A DNA stretch of 64,000 bases, taken from Lysobacteraceae bacterium 2PB. Its GTDB lineage: Bacteria > Pseudomonadota > Gammaproteobacteria > Xanthomonadales > Xanthomonadaceae. A program made the translations under genes and the position numbers. The stretch spans positions 1 through 64,000 of the forward strand of contig SCMT01000005.1 of assembly GCA_005502915.1 (NCBI GenBank), read 5' to 3'. Position 1 is the first letter of the stretch. Every line of letters begins with the position of its first letter. The notes under the pieces were generated by a model. That model ran no database searches, was not told the origin of the DNA, and saw only the letters and a list, made by a program, of their open reading frames with translations. Below are positions 7,724 through 17,684 of the stretch, piece by piece.

Positions 7724-8559
7724 TAGAGCGCCTCCAGAATCCGTCCGAATCTAGCTCTGACCGCCTTTGGAATATTTCGCGATACAATCAAAACCTCAGA
7801 CTGAATGCCTCGATGCTGTGGTTTAGCAGCCATCCGACTCGATCGTCTCGCGTGAAAAACTTCAAATTTTCTCCTCGGGTACAGCTCTACGAGTTCGCTG
7901 TTATAGGCATTTGAAACTATAACTCTGCACCCTCTGGAAACCGAAGCGGACGCCGCCAGCGCCAAGCGCGACTGATCTAACCAAGTGAAGGCCATTGGGG
8001 TATAGCGCGCGTAACCAGAACTGCAAGGCAATACATATGGCGGATCAGCGTAAATTAGCGCACCGTCCGGAGCCCTATCAAACGCTACCGAAAAGTCACC
8101 GACACTTAAATCTGCACTCTGAAGCTTGCGCGAAGCTCGGATAATTGCACCAATATCGCATGAAACGGTTCCCGGCTTGCAACCATATGGGACATTGAAT
8201 TTCCCGAAACGATTAACACGATACAATCCATTAAAGGCAGTCCGATTTAAATAGATAAATCGAGCCGCCTTGCCAGCAGCTGATCTTGGCCGAGAGTCAC
8301 GGACAATCGCAAATATTTCCGGTGAAACTTGCCAGCTATTTAACCGAGAGACTACTTTTGCGGGATCGGATTTAACACCAATATAGGCGTCTATAAGATC
8401 AGCATTGGCATCAGACAGCATTGCTCGCAACGGGCTCAATTCAAAATAGACTGCACCTCCCCCTAAAAAAGGTTCTACGTATTCTTCGACTGAGCCAATA
8501 CAGTCACGGATCAGCGGCGCTAGCCACCGTTTTCCTCCCGCCCATTTAAGAAATGCCAC
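7723..8559 (-). CDS. Dam-type DNA N6-adenine methyltransferase (D12 class), 278 aa
   Basis: The protein opens with FLKWAGGKRW (family signature FxKWxGGK), has SAM-binding EPFLGGGAVYFEL (residues 29-41), a RTAFNGLYRVNRFGKFNVPYG stretch typical of Dam-type enzymes, and the catalytic DPPY (172-175). The recognition sequence cannot be predicted, although GATC is common for the family. I place the start at the GTG 8559 rather than at 8613: the upstream codons overlap the end of icmF and add an unusual leader, whereas the GTG lies 10 bp after the icmF stop with a GAGAG sequence ahead. It is the first gene of the island and could mark host DNA. Confidence 0.85.
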   Translation of the reverse strand: MAFLKWAGGKRWLAPLIRDCIGSVEEYVEPFLGGGAVYFELSPLRAMLSDANADLIDAYIGVKSDPAKVVSRLNSWQVSPEIFAIVRDSRPRSAAGKAARFIYLNRTAFNGLYRVNRFGKFNVPYGCKPGTVSCDIGAIIRASRKLQSADLSVGDFSVAFDRAPDGALIYADPPYVLPCSSGYARYTPMAFTWLDQSRLALAASASVSRGCRVIVSNAYNSELVELYPRRKFEVFHARRSSRMAAKPQHRGIQSEVLIVSRNIPKAVRARFGRILEAL

Positions 8560-8569
8560 TAGGACGCTC

Positions 8570-11500
8570 TCACATATTCCTCCGATACTCCCCACCCACA
8601 TCGTAGAGAGCATGTGAAATCTGCCCCAAGCTGTAAGATTTGACAGCTTCCATCAGCGCGGCAAACACATTCGCGCGATCCCGGGCGGTCTTCTGCAGGT
8701 AACCCAAGCCTTCCGGCGTATTCCGCAGCGCCTGATACCCCGCCACATTCTCGATCTGCTGCCCCTTCTCCGCCTCGGTCGAGCGGATCAGCTCGATCTC
8801 GGTGACGATGTCGCCGCCATGGTCCTTGGGCAGGAAGGTGTTGACGCCGATCAGCGGCAGGCTACCGTCGTGCTTCTTGTGTTCGTAGTAGAGGCTTTCT
8901 TCCTGGATCTTGCCGCGCTGGTACATGGTGTCCATCGCGCCGAGCACGCCGCCGCGTTCGCTGATGGCTTCGAATTCGCGGTAGACGGCTTCCTCGACGA
9001 TGTCGGTGAGCTTGTCGACGATGAAGCTGCCCTGCCAGGGGTTCTCGCAGAAGTTGAGGCCCAGTTCCTTGTTGATGATCATCTGGATGGCGACGGCGCG
9101 GCGCACGGACTCTTCGGTCGGCGTGGTGATGGCTTCGTCGTAGGCGTTGGTGTGCAGGCTGTTGCAGTTGTCGAACAGCGCGTACAGGGCCTGCAGCGTG
9201 GTGCGGATGTCGTTGAACTGGATTTCCTGGGCGTGCAGCGAGCGGCCGGAGGTCTGGATGTGGTACTTCATCATCTGGCTGCGGGCGCTGGCGCCGTAGC
9301 GTTCGCGCATGGCGCGTGCCCAGATGCGGCGGGCGACGCGGCCGATGACGGTGTATTCCGGGTCCATGCCGTTGCTGAAGAAGAACGACAGGTTGGGCGC
9401 GAAGTCGTCGATCTTCATGCCGCGCGCGAGGTAGTACTCGACGATGGTGAAGCCGTTGGACAGGGTGAAGGCGAGCTGGCTGATCGGGTTCGCGCCGGCT
9501 TCAGCGATGTGGTAGCCGCTGATCGACACCGAGTAGAAGTTGCGCACGTTCTTCTCGACGAAGAACTGCTGGATGTCGCCCATCATCCGCATCGCGAATT
9601 CGGTGCTGAAGATGCAGGTGTTCTGGGCCTGGTCTTCCTTGAGGATGTCGGCCTGCACCGTGCCGCGCACGGTGGCGAGGGTCTGCGCCTTGATGTTGGC
9701 GTAGGTTTCGGCGTCGACCACCTGGTCGCCGGTGACGCCGAGCAGGCCGAGGCCGAGGCCGTCGTTGGTCTCGGGCAGTTCGCCGCTGTATTCGGGACGG
9801 CGGCGGCCTTCGAACAGCTTCTCGATGGTGGCGTGGGCGGCGTCCCAGCGCGACTGGTCGGCGCGCAGGTACTTCTCGACCTGCTGGTCGATCGCGGTGT
9901 TCATGAACATCGCGAGGATGATCGGCGCGGGGCCGTTGATGGTCATCGACACCGAGGTGCTGGGTGCGCAGAGGTCGAAGCCGGAGTACAGCTTCTTCAT
10001 GTCGTCGAGCGTGGCGATGTTGACGCCGGAGTTGCCGATCTTGCCGTAGATGTCGGGGCGGATGGCCGGGTCTTCGCCGTACAGGGTGACGCTGTCGAAG
10101 GCGGTGGACAGGCGCGCGGCGGGCAGGCCGACGCTGAGGTAGTGGAAGCGGCGGTTGGTGCGCTCGGGCGTGCCCTCGCCCGCGAACATGCGGATGGGGT
10201 CTTCGCCGGTGCGGCGGTACGGGTAGACGCCGCCGGTGTACGGGTAGTAGCCGGGCAGGTTTTCCTTCTGCAGGAAGGTCAGCAGTTCGCCCCAGCTCTT
10301 GTAGGTGGGCGCGGCGATCTTGGGGATCTGCTGGTGCGACAGGGATTCGCGGTAGTTCTCGACGCGGATGGTCTTGTCGCGGACCTGGTATTCGTTGACG
10401 TCGTCGACGATGGATTTCAGGCGCGCGGGCCATTCGCGCAGGAGCTTGAGGGCTTCGCTGTCGAGGGACTGGACGGCGTCGTTGTAGCGTTGGCGGAGGG
10501 TGAGGAGGGTCTTGTCCACGCCCTGCTGTTGTAGAGCGGAGCTTGCTCCGCTGCTCTGGGCATCAGACGTTGCGGCGTCTTCGGAGCGGAGCAAGCTCCG
10601 CTCTACGAGGGCGTCGGGGGCGTACAGGTCCAGCATCTTCGGCAGCGCAGCGTCGCCGAGGCTTTCGAGCGACTGCCAGTAGGCCTGGGCGCGGTCGGCG
10701 ATCTCGGCCTGGCTTTCGATGCGCTTGTTGATGCTGCGGCCCTGCTCGGCGATCTCGGCGAGATAGCGGACGCGGTTGCCGGGGATCAGCACGGTGGCGC
10801 GGGGTTCCTTGAGGCTGGTGTCGATGGCGGGCGACCAGCGGTCTTCCGGCAGCGAGAGCTTCTCGCGCAGCAGGCGGCAGAGGTTGGCGAACATCCAGCT
10901 GATGCCGGGGTCGTTGAACTGCGAGGCGATGGTCGGGTAGACCGGGACGTCTTCGTCCTTGGTCTGGAAGGCGACGCGGTTGCGCTTCCACTGCTTGCGC
11001 ACGTCGCGCAGGGCATCTTCGGCGCCGCGCTTGTCGAACTTGTTGAGCACGACGAGCTCGGCGAAGTCGAGCATGTCGATCTTCTCGAGCTGGCTGGGTG
11101 CGCCGAAGTCGCTGGTCATGACGTACATCGGGAAATCGACGAGGTCGACGATCTCCGAGTCGCTCTGGCCGATGCCGGCGGTTTCGACGATGACGAGGTC
11201 GTAGCCGAGCGACTTGAGGAAGGCGATGCAGTCCTTCAGCACCACGTTGGTCGCGGCGTGCTGGCGGCGGGTGGCCATGGAGCGCATGAAGACGCGCGGG
11301 CTGCGCAGGGAGTTCATGCGGATGCGGTCGCCGAGCAGCGCGCCGCCGGTGCGGCGGCGGGTGGGGTCGACGGAGACGACGGCGATGCGCATCTCGGGGA
11401 AGTTGGCGAGGAAGCGGTTGAGCAGTTCGTCGGTGACCGAGGACTTGCCGGCGCCGCCGGTGCCGGTGATGCCGACGACGGGCGTCTTGCCGCCGGCGAG

Positions 11501-12097
11501 CTGCCATTCCTTGCGGAGATGGGCGAGTTCGGATTCGTCCAGCGCACTCTCTTCGATGGCGCTGAGCATCTGGCCAATCGCAATTTCGTCGCTGAAGTCG
11601 ACGCGCTTGGGCGTGATCACCGGCTGGCGCGCGGCGCCTGCGCGGCGGATGACGTCCTCGATCATCGCGACGAGGCCCATGTGCATGCCGTCGTTGGGAT
11701 GGTAGATGCGCTCGACGCCGTAGGCCTGGAGTTCGCGGATCTCTTCCGGGGTGATGGTGCCGCCGCCGCCGCCGAAGACGCGGATGTGGCCGGCGCCGCG
11801 TTCCTTCAGCATATCGACCATGTACTTGAAGTACTCGACGTGGCCGCCCTGGTAGCTGGAGAGCGCGATGGCGTCGGCGTCTTCCTGCAGCGCGGCGCGG
11901 ACGACGTCCTCGACGCTGCGGTTGTGGCCGAGGTGGATGACCTCGGCGCCCTGCCCCTGGATCAGCCGGCGCATGATGTTGATGGCGGCGTCGTGGCCAT
12001 CGAACAGGCTGGCGGCGGTGACGAAGCGGAGCGGCGTGGCGTCCGGCTGCTGTGCGGGGGCGTGGCCTTCGAAGGTGTTGGCGACTGGCGTGCTCAT
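8570..12097 (-). CDS. icmF: Fused isobutyryl-CoA mutase IcmF, 1175 aa
   Basis: IcmF is an adenosylcobalamin enzyme that interconverts isobutyryl-CoA and n-butyryl-CoA (and, in some members, isovaleryl- and pivalyl-CoA), with its G-protein chaperone fused in. The order is a B12-binding domain near the N-terminus ([18 protein letters not shown], with the base-off His), a MeaB/MeaI-like GTPase ([18 protein letters not shown]), then the large mutase domain ending in [10 protein letters not shown]. The length is normal for the family. The start at 12097 has a GGAG Shine-Dalgarno sequence; the in-frame extension to 12310 is low-complexity Arg/Gly and was rejected. Oddly, residues about 498-523 are encoded by a palindromic repeat inserted in frame. 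Confidence 0.95.
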   Translation of the reverse strand: MSTPVANTFEGHAPAQQPDATPLRFVTAASLFDGHDAAINIMRRLIQGQGAEVIHLGHNRSVEDVVRAALQEDADAIALSSYQGGHVEYFKYMVDMLKERGAGHIRVFGGGGGTITPEEIRELQAYGVERIYHPNDGMHMGLVAMIEDVIRRAGAARQPVITPKRVDFSDEIAIGQMLSAIEESALDESELAHLRKEWQLAGGKTPVVGITGTGGAGKSSVTDELLNRFLANFPEMRIAVVSVDPTRRRTGGALLGDRIRMNSLRSPRVFMRSMATRRQHAATNVVLKDCIAFLKSLGYDLVIVETAGIGQSDSEIVDLVDFPMYVMTSDFGAPSQLEKIDMLDFAELVVLNKFDKRGAEDALRDVRKQWKRNRVAFQTKDEDVPVYPTIASQFNDPGISWMFANLCRLLREKLSLPEDRWSPAIDTSLKEPRATVLIPGNRVRYLAEIAEQGRSINKRIESQAEIADRAQAYWQSLESLGDAALPKMLDLYAPDALVERSLLRSEDAATSDAQSSGASSALQQQGVDKTLLTLRQRYNDAVQSLDSEALKLLREWPARLKSIVDDVNEYQVRDKTIRVENYRESLSHQQIPKIAAPTYKSWGELLTFLQKENLPGYYPYTGGVYPYRRTGEDPIRMFAGEGTPERTNRRFHYLSVGLPAARLSTAFDSVTLYGEDPAIRPDIYGKIGNSGVNIATLDDMKKLYSGFDLCAPSTSVSMTINGPAPIILAMFMNTAIDQQVEKYLRADQSRWDAAHATIEKLFEGRRRPEYSGELPETNDGLGLGLLGVTGDQVVDAETYANIKAQTLATVRGTVQADILKEDQAQNTCIFSTEFAMRMMGDIQQFFVEKNVRNFYSVSISGYHIAEAGANPISQLAFTLSNGFTIVEYYLARGMKIDDFAPNLSFFFSNGMDPEYTVIGRVARRIWARAMRERYGASARSQMMKYHIQTSGRSLHAQEIQFNDIRTTLQALYALFDNCNSLHTNAYDEAITTPTEESVRRAVAIQMIINKELGLNFCENPWQGSFIVDKLTDIVEEAVYREFEAISERGGVLGAMDTMYQRGKIQEESLYYEHKKHDGSLPLIGVNTFLPKDHGGDIVTEIELIRSTEAEKGQQIENVAGYQALRNTPEGLGYLQKTARDRANVFAALMEAVKSYSLGQISHALYDVGGEYRRNM
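10531..10606. repeat. In-frame palindromic element inside icmF, 22-bp perfect arms
   Basis: The arms at 10531-10552 and 10585-10606 are exact reverse complements (outer end GTAGAGCGGAGC), separated by 32 bp, and each arm is itself nearly palindromic. The element encodes [12 protein letters not shown] and then [12 protein letters not shown] in the linker between the GTPase and mutase domains of IcmF and keeps the frame open. A related element with the same outer ends lies between genes at 54045-54129. Confidence 0.85.
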
Positions 12098-12216
12098 GGC
12101 GCGCGCTCCATGCTGAAAACGGTGATGGCGTATTGTAACCGCGCCGCCCCGCCCTTGCCCGCATGACCATACGGCAGGGATACTCGGCCGCACGGAATAT
12201 CCACAGAATCGTATAC

Positions 12217-13770
12217 ATGACCCGTTTCCAGCGCATCCTCGCGTGGGGCACCTTCTCGCTCGCCTCGCTGATCGGCACCGGGCTGCTGTTCGCCGACCAC
12301 CTGACCCCACCCGCCACGGGCGCGCCGGGCGTGGTGCTGCCGATCAAGGCGGGCGAAACCGAGCTGGATCGCGAGATCGAGCCGCTGCTAGCCGCCAATC
12401 CCGGCAAGACCGGCGCGCTGCTGGTGGAGGACGGCGTGGATGCGTTCGCGGCGCGGGCGATCACCGCGCAACGGGCCGGACGCAGCCTGGACCTGCAGTA
12501 CTACATCTGGCACGACGACCTGACCGGCCGCCTGCTCGGTCGCGAGGTCTGGCGCGCGGCGGAGCGCGGGGTGCGCGTGCGCATGCTGCTGGACGACATG
12601 AACGCGCAGGGCATGGATTCGAAGCTGCTGCTGCTCGACGCGCATCCGAACATCGAGATCCGCCTGTACAACCCCTTCCGCAACCGCGAAGGCATCGGCC
12701 GGCTGTTCGAGATGGTGCAGCGCATCTTCAGCGTGAACCATCGCATGCACAACAAGGCGTGGATCGCAGACAACCGCGTGGCGGTGGTGGGCGGGCGCAA
12801 CATCGGCGAAGAGTATTTCGGCGCGAGCGACGAGGTGAACTTCCGCGACCTGGACGTGGTGCTGTTCGGTCCGGCGGTGGCCGAGACCAGCACGATGTTC
12901 GACCATTACTGGAACAGCGAAGCGGTGGTGCCGCTGAAGGCGCTGGCGCGCGTGCCGCGCGGCGGTTTCGACGAGATCGGCGAGGCGATCGAGGCGGAGG
13001 CGAAAGGCTCGGCGGCGCAGCGCTACCTGCAGCGCGTGGCCGCCTCGCCGCGCGTGCAGGACTACGCGCGCGAGCGGCTGACGCCGTTCTGGAGCGACCG
13101 CATCCACCTGGTGTCGGACCCGCCGCTGAAGTGGGAAGACGACAAGCAGGACGAGTGGATCGTGCATCGCATCGAGCGAGACCTGTCCTCGGCGACGCGC
13201 AAGGTGCTGCTGATCTCGCCCTATTTCGTGCCGGGCCAGGACGTGACCGAGCGCATGACCGGGCTGGTGAACCAGGGCGTGACCGTGGGCGTGGTGACCA
13301 ATTCGCTGGCGGCGAACGACGTGTTCGCGGTCTACGGCGCTTACCGGCACTACCGCGACACGCTGGTGCGCGGGGGGGTGTCGGTGTACGAACTGCGCGC
13401 GCAGGGCCATCCGGACAGCAGCCTGTTCGGCAGCAGCGGCGCGAGCTTGCACACCAAGGCCTACAGCGTGGACGACACGCGCGGCTTCATCGGCTCGTTC
13501 AACCTCGATGCGCGCTCGGCCTACCTCAACACCGAGATGGGCGTGATGTTCGACGACCCGGCGCTGGCCAAGGCGGTGCGCGAGGAATACCTGCGCCTGG
13601 CGAATCCCGAGCTGAGCTACTGGATGCACATCGGCAAGGACGGCGCGCCGCGCTGGCTGGATCGCGCGACGAAGCCGCCGACCCTGCACACGAAGGAACC
13701 GGACACCACGACGATGCAGCGCTTCAGCGCGCATGCCATCGGCTGGCTGCCGCTGGAATCGCAGCTGTGA
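12217..13770 (+). CDS. Phospholipase D family protein, cardiolipin-synthase C-like, 517 aa
   Basis: Two HKD motifs are present: [18 protein letters not shown] around residue 178 and [20 protein letters not shown] around residue 411. Both have the HxK(x)4D pattern of the PLD superfamily, and the overall layout matches ClsC/YmdC-type cardiolipin synthases that transfer phosphatidyl groups at the inner membrane. An N-terminal hydrophobic segment ([19 protein letters not shown]) anchors or exports it. The start at 12217 puts this segment at the N-terminus. The gene is divergent from icmF, and its stop overlaps the GTG start of the Sel1-hydroxylase gene, so the two are translationally coupled. Confidence 0.85.
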   Translation: MTRFQRILAWGTFSLASLIGTGLLFADHLTPPATGAPGVVLPIKAGETELDREIEPLLAANPGKTGALLVEDGVDAFAARAITAQRAGRSLDLQYYIWHDDLTGRLLGREVWRAAERGVRVRMLLDDMNAQGMDSKLLLLDAHPNIEIRLYNPFRNREGIGRLFEMVQRIFSVNHRMHNKAWIADNRVAVVGGRNIGEEYFGASDEVNFRDLDVVLFGPAVAETSTMFDHYWNSEAVVPLKALARVPRGGFDEIGEAIEAEAKGSAAQRYLQRVAASPRVQDYARERLTPFWSDRIHLVSDPPLKWEDDKQDEWIVHRIERDLSSATRKVLLISPYFVPGQDVTERMTGLVNQGVTVGVVTNSLAANDVFAVYGAYRHYRDTLVRGGVSVYELRAQGHPDSSLFGSSGASLHTKAYSVDDTRGFIGSFNLDARSAYLNTEMGVMFDDPALAKAVREEYLRLANPELSYWMHIGKDGAPRWLDRATKPPTLHTKEPDTTTMQRFSAHAIGWLPLESQL

Positions 13771-15050
13771 GCGCGACGCAGCAGGATCTTGCGGCGCTGC
13801 GCGCTGCGGCCGAGCGCGGATCGGTCGAGCATGCCTTCGCGCTGGCGCAGGCGCTGGTCGCACAGGAACGCATGGACGAGGCGCTGCAGTGGCATCTGCG
13901 CGCGGCGCAGGCCGGACACCCGGGCGCGCAGGTCGAATACGCGCGGATGCGGCTCTACGGCATCGTCGGCGCGCCCGCACCGCAGGAGGCGCTGGCGTGG
14001 TTCGAGCGTGCGGAGCGCGCGGGGCATCCGGTGGCGTCGGAGTATCTGGTGAAGCTGGCCATCGGCGGCGTCGCCCTGCCCCGCGACATGCGCATGAACG
14101 AACGCGTCCTGCGCGGCGTGCAGTCCGATCACGCGCCGTCGCTGCTCGCGGCGGCCGTGCACTTCGGACGCAAGCCGCACGTCGACGACCAGGCACTGTG
14201 CCTGCAACTGCTGGAACGCGGCGCCGGTCGAGGCGACATCGCCGCTGCCGTGCTGCTGGCCGAGCGACTGGCCCACGGCGAAGGCTGCGAGGCGCAGCCG
14301 GATGCGGCGCGCGACCTGTGGACGCAGCTGGAGGCGGCCGGTATCGAGCGCGTGCCCGAATTCACGCTGCCGCCGCCGGGCCCGACGGATGCGCTGCCGC
14401 GACAGCTGGCGCTGGAAGAGGCGTTGTCGCCACCGGAGGCCCGCGTGCTGTCGACGCAGCCTCGGGTCTCGGTGATCGATCGGCTGCTCTCGGCGGACGA
14501 GTGCCGCTTGCTGATCGTCAGCGCACGCCCGCACCTGCACGCCTCGCGCACGCTCGATCCGACCTCGGGCCAGGCGCTGAACGTGGACCTGCGCACCAGC
14601 CACGACGCGCAGTTCGATCCGCTGCTGGAAAGCCTCGCCGTGCGCCTGGTGCAGTGGCGCATGGCCGCAGCGGCCGGGCTGGAACTGGTCGAGGCCGAGC
14701 CGCTGATCGTGCTGCGCTACGCGCCGGGACAGGAATACAAGCCGCATCGCGACTACCTGCCGCCGGCGTCGATCGCCCGCGACGGCCCGCAGGCCGGCAA
14801 CCGGCGACGCACGATCTGCGCGTACCTGAACCCGGTCGCGGCCGGCGGCGCCACCGCCTTCCCCGTCGCCGGGCTGCAGGTCGAGCCACAACCCGGGCGC
14901 GCGGTGGTGTTCGACAACATGCGGTACGACGACGCGTCGCCGCAGGGCCGCCCCGATCCCGATTCCCTGCACGCCGGGATGCCGGTCGAAGCCGGCGAGA
15001 AATGGCTGGCGACGCTGTGGATCCGGCAGGGGCGGTATCGGGCGTTCTGA
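13767..15050 (+). CDS. Sel1-repeat protein fused to a prolyl 4-hydroxylase-like 2OG-Fe(II) oxygenase, 427 aa
   Basis: The N-terminal half (to about residue 195) is helical repeats of Sel1/TPR type, for example DEALQWHLRAAQAGHPGAQ and APAPQEALAWFERAERAGHP. The C-terminal half is a P4Hc domain. YKPHRDYLPP at about residue 324 supplies the HxD iron ligands, and LHAGMPVEAGEKWLATLWIR at about 401 supplies the distal His and the 2-oxoglutarate-binding Lys. Substrate is unknown; bacterial members can hydroxylate proline in proteins such as EF-Tu. The GTG start at 13767 overlaps the upstream stop (GTGA). No signal peptide is seen, so it is cytosolic. Confidence 0.85.
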   Translation: MSATQQDLAALRAAAERGSVEHAFALAQALVAQERMDEALQWHLRAAQAGHPGAQVEYARMRLYGIVGAPAPQEALAWFERAERAGHPVASEYLVKLAIGGVALPRDMRMNERVLRGVQSDHAPSLLAAAVHFGRKPHVDDQALCLQLLERGAGRGDIAAAVLLAERLAHGEGCEAQPDAARDLWTQLEAAGIERVPEFTLPPPGPTDALPRQLALEEALSPPEARVLSTQPRVSVIDRLLSADECRLLIVSARPHLHASRTLDPTSGQALNVDLRTSHDAQFDPLLESLAVRLVQWRMAAAAGLELVEAEPLIVLRYAPGQEYKPHRDYLPPASIARDGPQAGNRRRTICAYLNPVAAGGATAFPVAGLQVEPQPGRAVVFDNMRYDDASPQGRPDPDSLHAGMPVEAGEKWLATLWIRQGRYRAF

Positions 15051-15069
15051 ACGCCCGATCACGATCGCA

Positions 15070-15582
15070 TCAGCGGTTGATGACCTCGCGGTGCATCGGC
15101 GCGAGCACCGCCAGCAGCTTGTTCTGCGCGCGGAACGGGATGCCGCGCCGGTTCATCGCGATCTGCAGGTCTTCCACCAGGGCATTGAAATCGGCGCGAT
15201 CGATGCGGTGCGCGCCATGGGCGGCGACCATGTCGCGCCCGGTGTAGACGCAGCCGCCGCCGAGGATCGCGCAGAACTGTTCGGCGAGCTGGCGCTTCAC
15301 CCGGTCGTGCTCGACCTTCTCGAAGAAGGGGCGCATGCGCGGATCGGCGAGCAGGATGGTCATGAACTCGTCCATGAGGGCATCGAGGCCGGGACGTCCG
15401 CCGAAATCCTCGAAGACGCCCACCAGTTCGGCATGGACCGGCGCGGGATCCGCCGCGCCGGGGGTGCGTTCGACGGGCTGCGGCGTGGACTGGGCAGCGG
15501 CCAGCGAGGATGCGGCCATGAAGACCGTGCCTGCGATGAGCACGGCGACGGAACGCAGGGAGCTGGGGATGGTGTGGTGCAT
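15070..15582 (-). CDS. Exported group 1 truncated hemoglobin, 170 aa
   Basis: After a clear Sec signal peptide (SVAVLIAGTVFMAASSLAAAQ) comes a truncated-globin domain. It shows a PFFEKVEHDRVKRQLAEQF helix, the LGGGCVYTGRDM turn resembling the family GGPxxYxGRxM, and AAHGAHRI with the proximal heme His, then ADFNALVEDLQIAM. The start at 15582 puts the signal at the N-terminus. Most truncated globins are cytosolic, so export to the periplasm is unusual and suggests NO or O2 chemistry there. It is the last gene of a leftward cluster with a DUF3034-type protein, a HAMP sensor and a cupredoxin-like protein. Confidence 0.8.
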   Translation of the reverse strand: MHHTIPSSLRSVAVLIAGTVFMAASSLAAAQSTPQPVERTPGAADPAPVHAELVGVFEDFGGRPGLDALMDEFMTILLADPRMRPFFEKVEHDRVKRQLAEQFCAILGGGCVYTGRDMVAAHGAHRIDRADFNALVEDLQIAMNRRGIPFRAQNKLLAVLAPMHREVINR

Positions 15583-15601
15583 GGGAGGCCTCCGGAGGCG
15601 A

Positions 15602-16561
15602 TCAGAAACCGACCTGGAGCGAGGCGTAGACGCCACGCTGCCGGTCGCGGATGACGATGTTGCCGAGATCGACGTAGGCGACCGTCAGGGCGACATGGCG
15701 ATTGGGTGTCCAAGCGAGGAACACGTCCCAGGCATCGTCTTCGGTCGCGATGTTCAGGTTGTCGGGCTTGGTGCGGTACTCGGCGCCGACGGCCAGCGTG
15801 CGATTGAGCAGGTAGGCGACCGAGCCCTCGAACTGCAGCGAATGGCCGTCGCGGCGATCGCCACCGAAGCCGAGGATGCCGAACTGGTTCGCCTCGGTGT
15901 AGCGCAGGGTGCCGTTCACCAGCACGCCCTGCGAGAGATACAGCTTGGTCGCGCTGAGATACACATCGGTGCCCGAGTCGCTGTCCGCGCCGATGGCGCG
16001 GACCAGCGCACCGCGATCGTTGCGCTTGCGCTGGACTCCGAGCGAGACCTGCGGCAGCCAGCGATCCTGTTCGAGGATCGCGTCGCCGAACAGCTTCACC
16101 TTGACGCCCAGCGTGTCCTGGCGGATCTCGAAACCGCGCCCGAGGCCGAGCGCGGCACCGACGACTTCGGTGTCGAACACCTGGCGGGACACGCTCAGCT
16201 CCACGCGGTCGTGGATGCCGACCAGGGCGCCGTAGCTGTCGAGGCTGTAGTCGTCGACATCGACGCGGGTGTAGTAGGCGCTCGCGCCGAACTGGCCGGA
16301 TTCGCCGTAGCCACCGATCAGCGCCCAGGGCGTGAGGCCGCCGCCACCGGCGCCTTCGATCTGGCTCACGCCCGCGGTGAGCAGCAGCTTCCCGCCGGTG
16401 ACGCGGTTGTCGGGCTCGACGGTTTCGACGGGCTCGTCGACCTGCAGGTCGGACAATTCCTGCGCAGCCACCTGCGATGCGGAACATGCGAACGTCGCGA
16501 AGCAGGCGGCAACGAGGAAACGGCGTGCGGGCGGCGGCCCGACGAAGGGTCTGGATGACAT
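15602..16561 (-). CDS. DUF3034-type outer-membrane protein, 319 aa
   Basis: A signal peptide (FLVAACFATFACSASQVAAQ) precedes a protein made of alternating beta strands ending in an aromatic C-terminal residue (YASLQVGF), which is the usual mark of an outer-membrane beta-barrel. Features such as GGKLLLTAGVSQIEGAGGGG and LTPWALIGGYG match what I recall of the DUF3034 family. Function is unknown. The start at 16561 was chosen over a long Arg/His-rich upstream extension that runs through the intergenic region. It lies 20 bp upstream of the globin start, so the two are probably co-transcribed. Confidence 0.75.
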   Translation of the reverse strand: MSSRPFVGPPPARRFLVAACFATFACSASQVAAQELSDLQVDEPVETVEPDNRVTGGKLLLTAGVSQIEGAGGGGLTPWALIGGYGESGQFGASAYYTRVDVDDYSLDSYGALVGIHDRVELSVSRQVFDTEVVGAALGLGRGFEIRQDTLGVKVKLFGDAILEQDRWLPQVSLGVQRKRNDRGALVRAIGADSDSGTDVYLSATKLYLSQGVLVNGTLRYTEANQFGILGFGGDRRDGHSLQFEGSVAYLLNRTLAVGAEYRTKPDNLNIATEDDAWDVFLAWTPNRHVALTVAYVDLGNIVIRDRQRGVYASLQVGF

Positions 16562-16593
16562 GGGAACTCCGGGAATGGAATGCGGTTCGAGGA

Positions 16594-17682
16594 TCAATCG
16601 CGCGCCGTGATGGACGCGCGGGCGCAGATGCGGTTGAAGGCGGCGGAGAGGCGTTTCATCTGCGGGATGCCGATGTCCTGCATGCGCAGGTGGAGGTCGC
16701 CGGTGTCGGCGGCGTACTCGGCGACGCGCAGCACGTCGTCCAGCGGTATGAAGATGCGACGCATGACCCACCAGATCGCCAGCGCCAGTGCGAGCAACGC
16801 AAGCAGGGCACCGGCGAGCACGGGCCAGCGCGCCGCGTCGCGCACCTGCGCATCGCCATTCGCAGGGACAAGCAGCACGGCGTAGACCTGCGCAGTGCCG
16901 GACATTGGCAGCGAGGTGGCGAGCCTGCGGTCACCGGGGACGAGTTCGATCGACGCGCCGCCATCACCCGACGCACGCAACGCCGCCCATTGCGCAGCGA
17001 GGTTCCCGTTGGCCTGCGCAGGCAGGGAAGAGACGAGCGAGCGCGTTCCGGCTGCATCGGATGCGAGCAGCAGGACATCCAGTCCGGTCGCTTTGCCCGA
17101 GGTTTCGATGACCGTCTGCGTGAACGTGGGCGTCAGGGCTTCGCCCAGCATCAGGAAGACATCGCTGAAACCGTAGCTGGCCAACGGCATCACCACCACA
17201 CGGATCGCACGATCGTCCTCGACGAACAGGCCGTGTTCCGGCATCTGCCTGCGTTTCGCCGCGACGAAGGCAGGCATCGCGCCATATTCGCGCACCCCGG
17301 AAAGTCGATCGGTCGTCGCCAGCACGCGCCCCTGGCCATCGAGCATCGCCACCATGGCGAGTCCCATCTGCGTACGGCGTTCTTCGAGGAGATCGACGAC
17401 CGACGTGTAGTCCGGCTCGATCCCGGGCAAGGTGTTGTCCAGCGCCTGCCCGATGTAGCCGGTGACGGCCTGGTTGCGCGCGATGGTCTCGCCACGCTGG
17501 GTGATTTCCCGCGCGAATTGCGTCTCCGTCGCGCGGAGCGCTGCGCGCGCGCCCTGGAGATCGTGCGAGGCCAGTGCGCGTGCCAGCGACCATTCGTGCC
17601 ACGCGAGGATGGCCGCGCAGATGGCGATTCCCGCCAGCAGGCATGCTGCGACGAGCAGCGGTCGTTTCCTGTTCGTTCGCAT
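16594..17682 (-). CDS. Membrane sensor with periplasmic domain and HAMP, no output domain, 362 aa
   Basis: A first membrane helix (LLVAACLLAGIAICAAILAW) is followed by a periplasmic sensor region of about 250 residues, a second helix (LAGALLALLALALAIWWVM) and a HAMP-like linker (RRIFIPLDDVLRVAEYAAD then TGDLHLRM). The protein then stops. There is no kinase, GGDEF, EAL or chemoreceptor domain, so it must signal through a partner or act as a stand-alone sensor. The start at 17682 sits 3 bp after the stop of the cupredoxin-like gene, implying an operon. A truncated output domain is another possibility, but the downstream DNA encodes the DUF3034 gene with its own start. Confidence 0.75.
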   Translation of the reverse strand: MRTNRKRPLLVAACLLAGIAICAAILAWHEWSLARALASHDLQGARAALRATETQFAREITQRGETIARNQAVTGYIGQALDNTLPGIEPDYTSVVDLLEERRTQMGLAMVAMLDGQGRVLATTDRLSGVREYGAMPAFVAAKRRQMPEHGLFVEDDRAIRVVVMPLASYGFSDVFLMLGEALTPTFTQTVIETSGKATGLDVLLLASDAAGTRSLVSSLPAQANGNLAAQWAALRASGDGGASIELVPGDRRLATSLPMSGTAQVYAVLLVPANGDAQVRDAARWPVLAGALLALLALALAIWWVMRRIFIPLDDVLRVAEYAADTGDLHLRMQDIGIPQMKRLSAAFNRICARASITARD

Positions 17683-17684
17683 GC

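Noticed and set aside
6182-8559. Classical restriction-modification system
   Set aside because: A DNA methylase is present but no restriction endonuclease or specificity subunit is seen; the partner genes fit nucleotide signalling better.
8819-10534. A 571-residue plus-strand frame opposite icmF
   Set aside because: It is made of Val/Ala/Gly/Asp low complexity that mirrors icmF codons, with no ribosome-binding site or domain. Family-level similarity supports icmF on the other strand.
12098-12310. N-terminal extension of IcmF
   Set aside because: The extra 71 residues are Arg/Gly/Cys-rich and unlike the family; the ATG at 12097 has a good GGAG site and starts the B12-binding domain at the expected distance.
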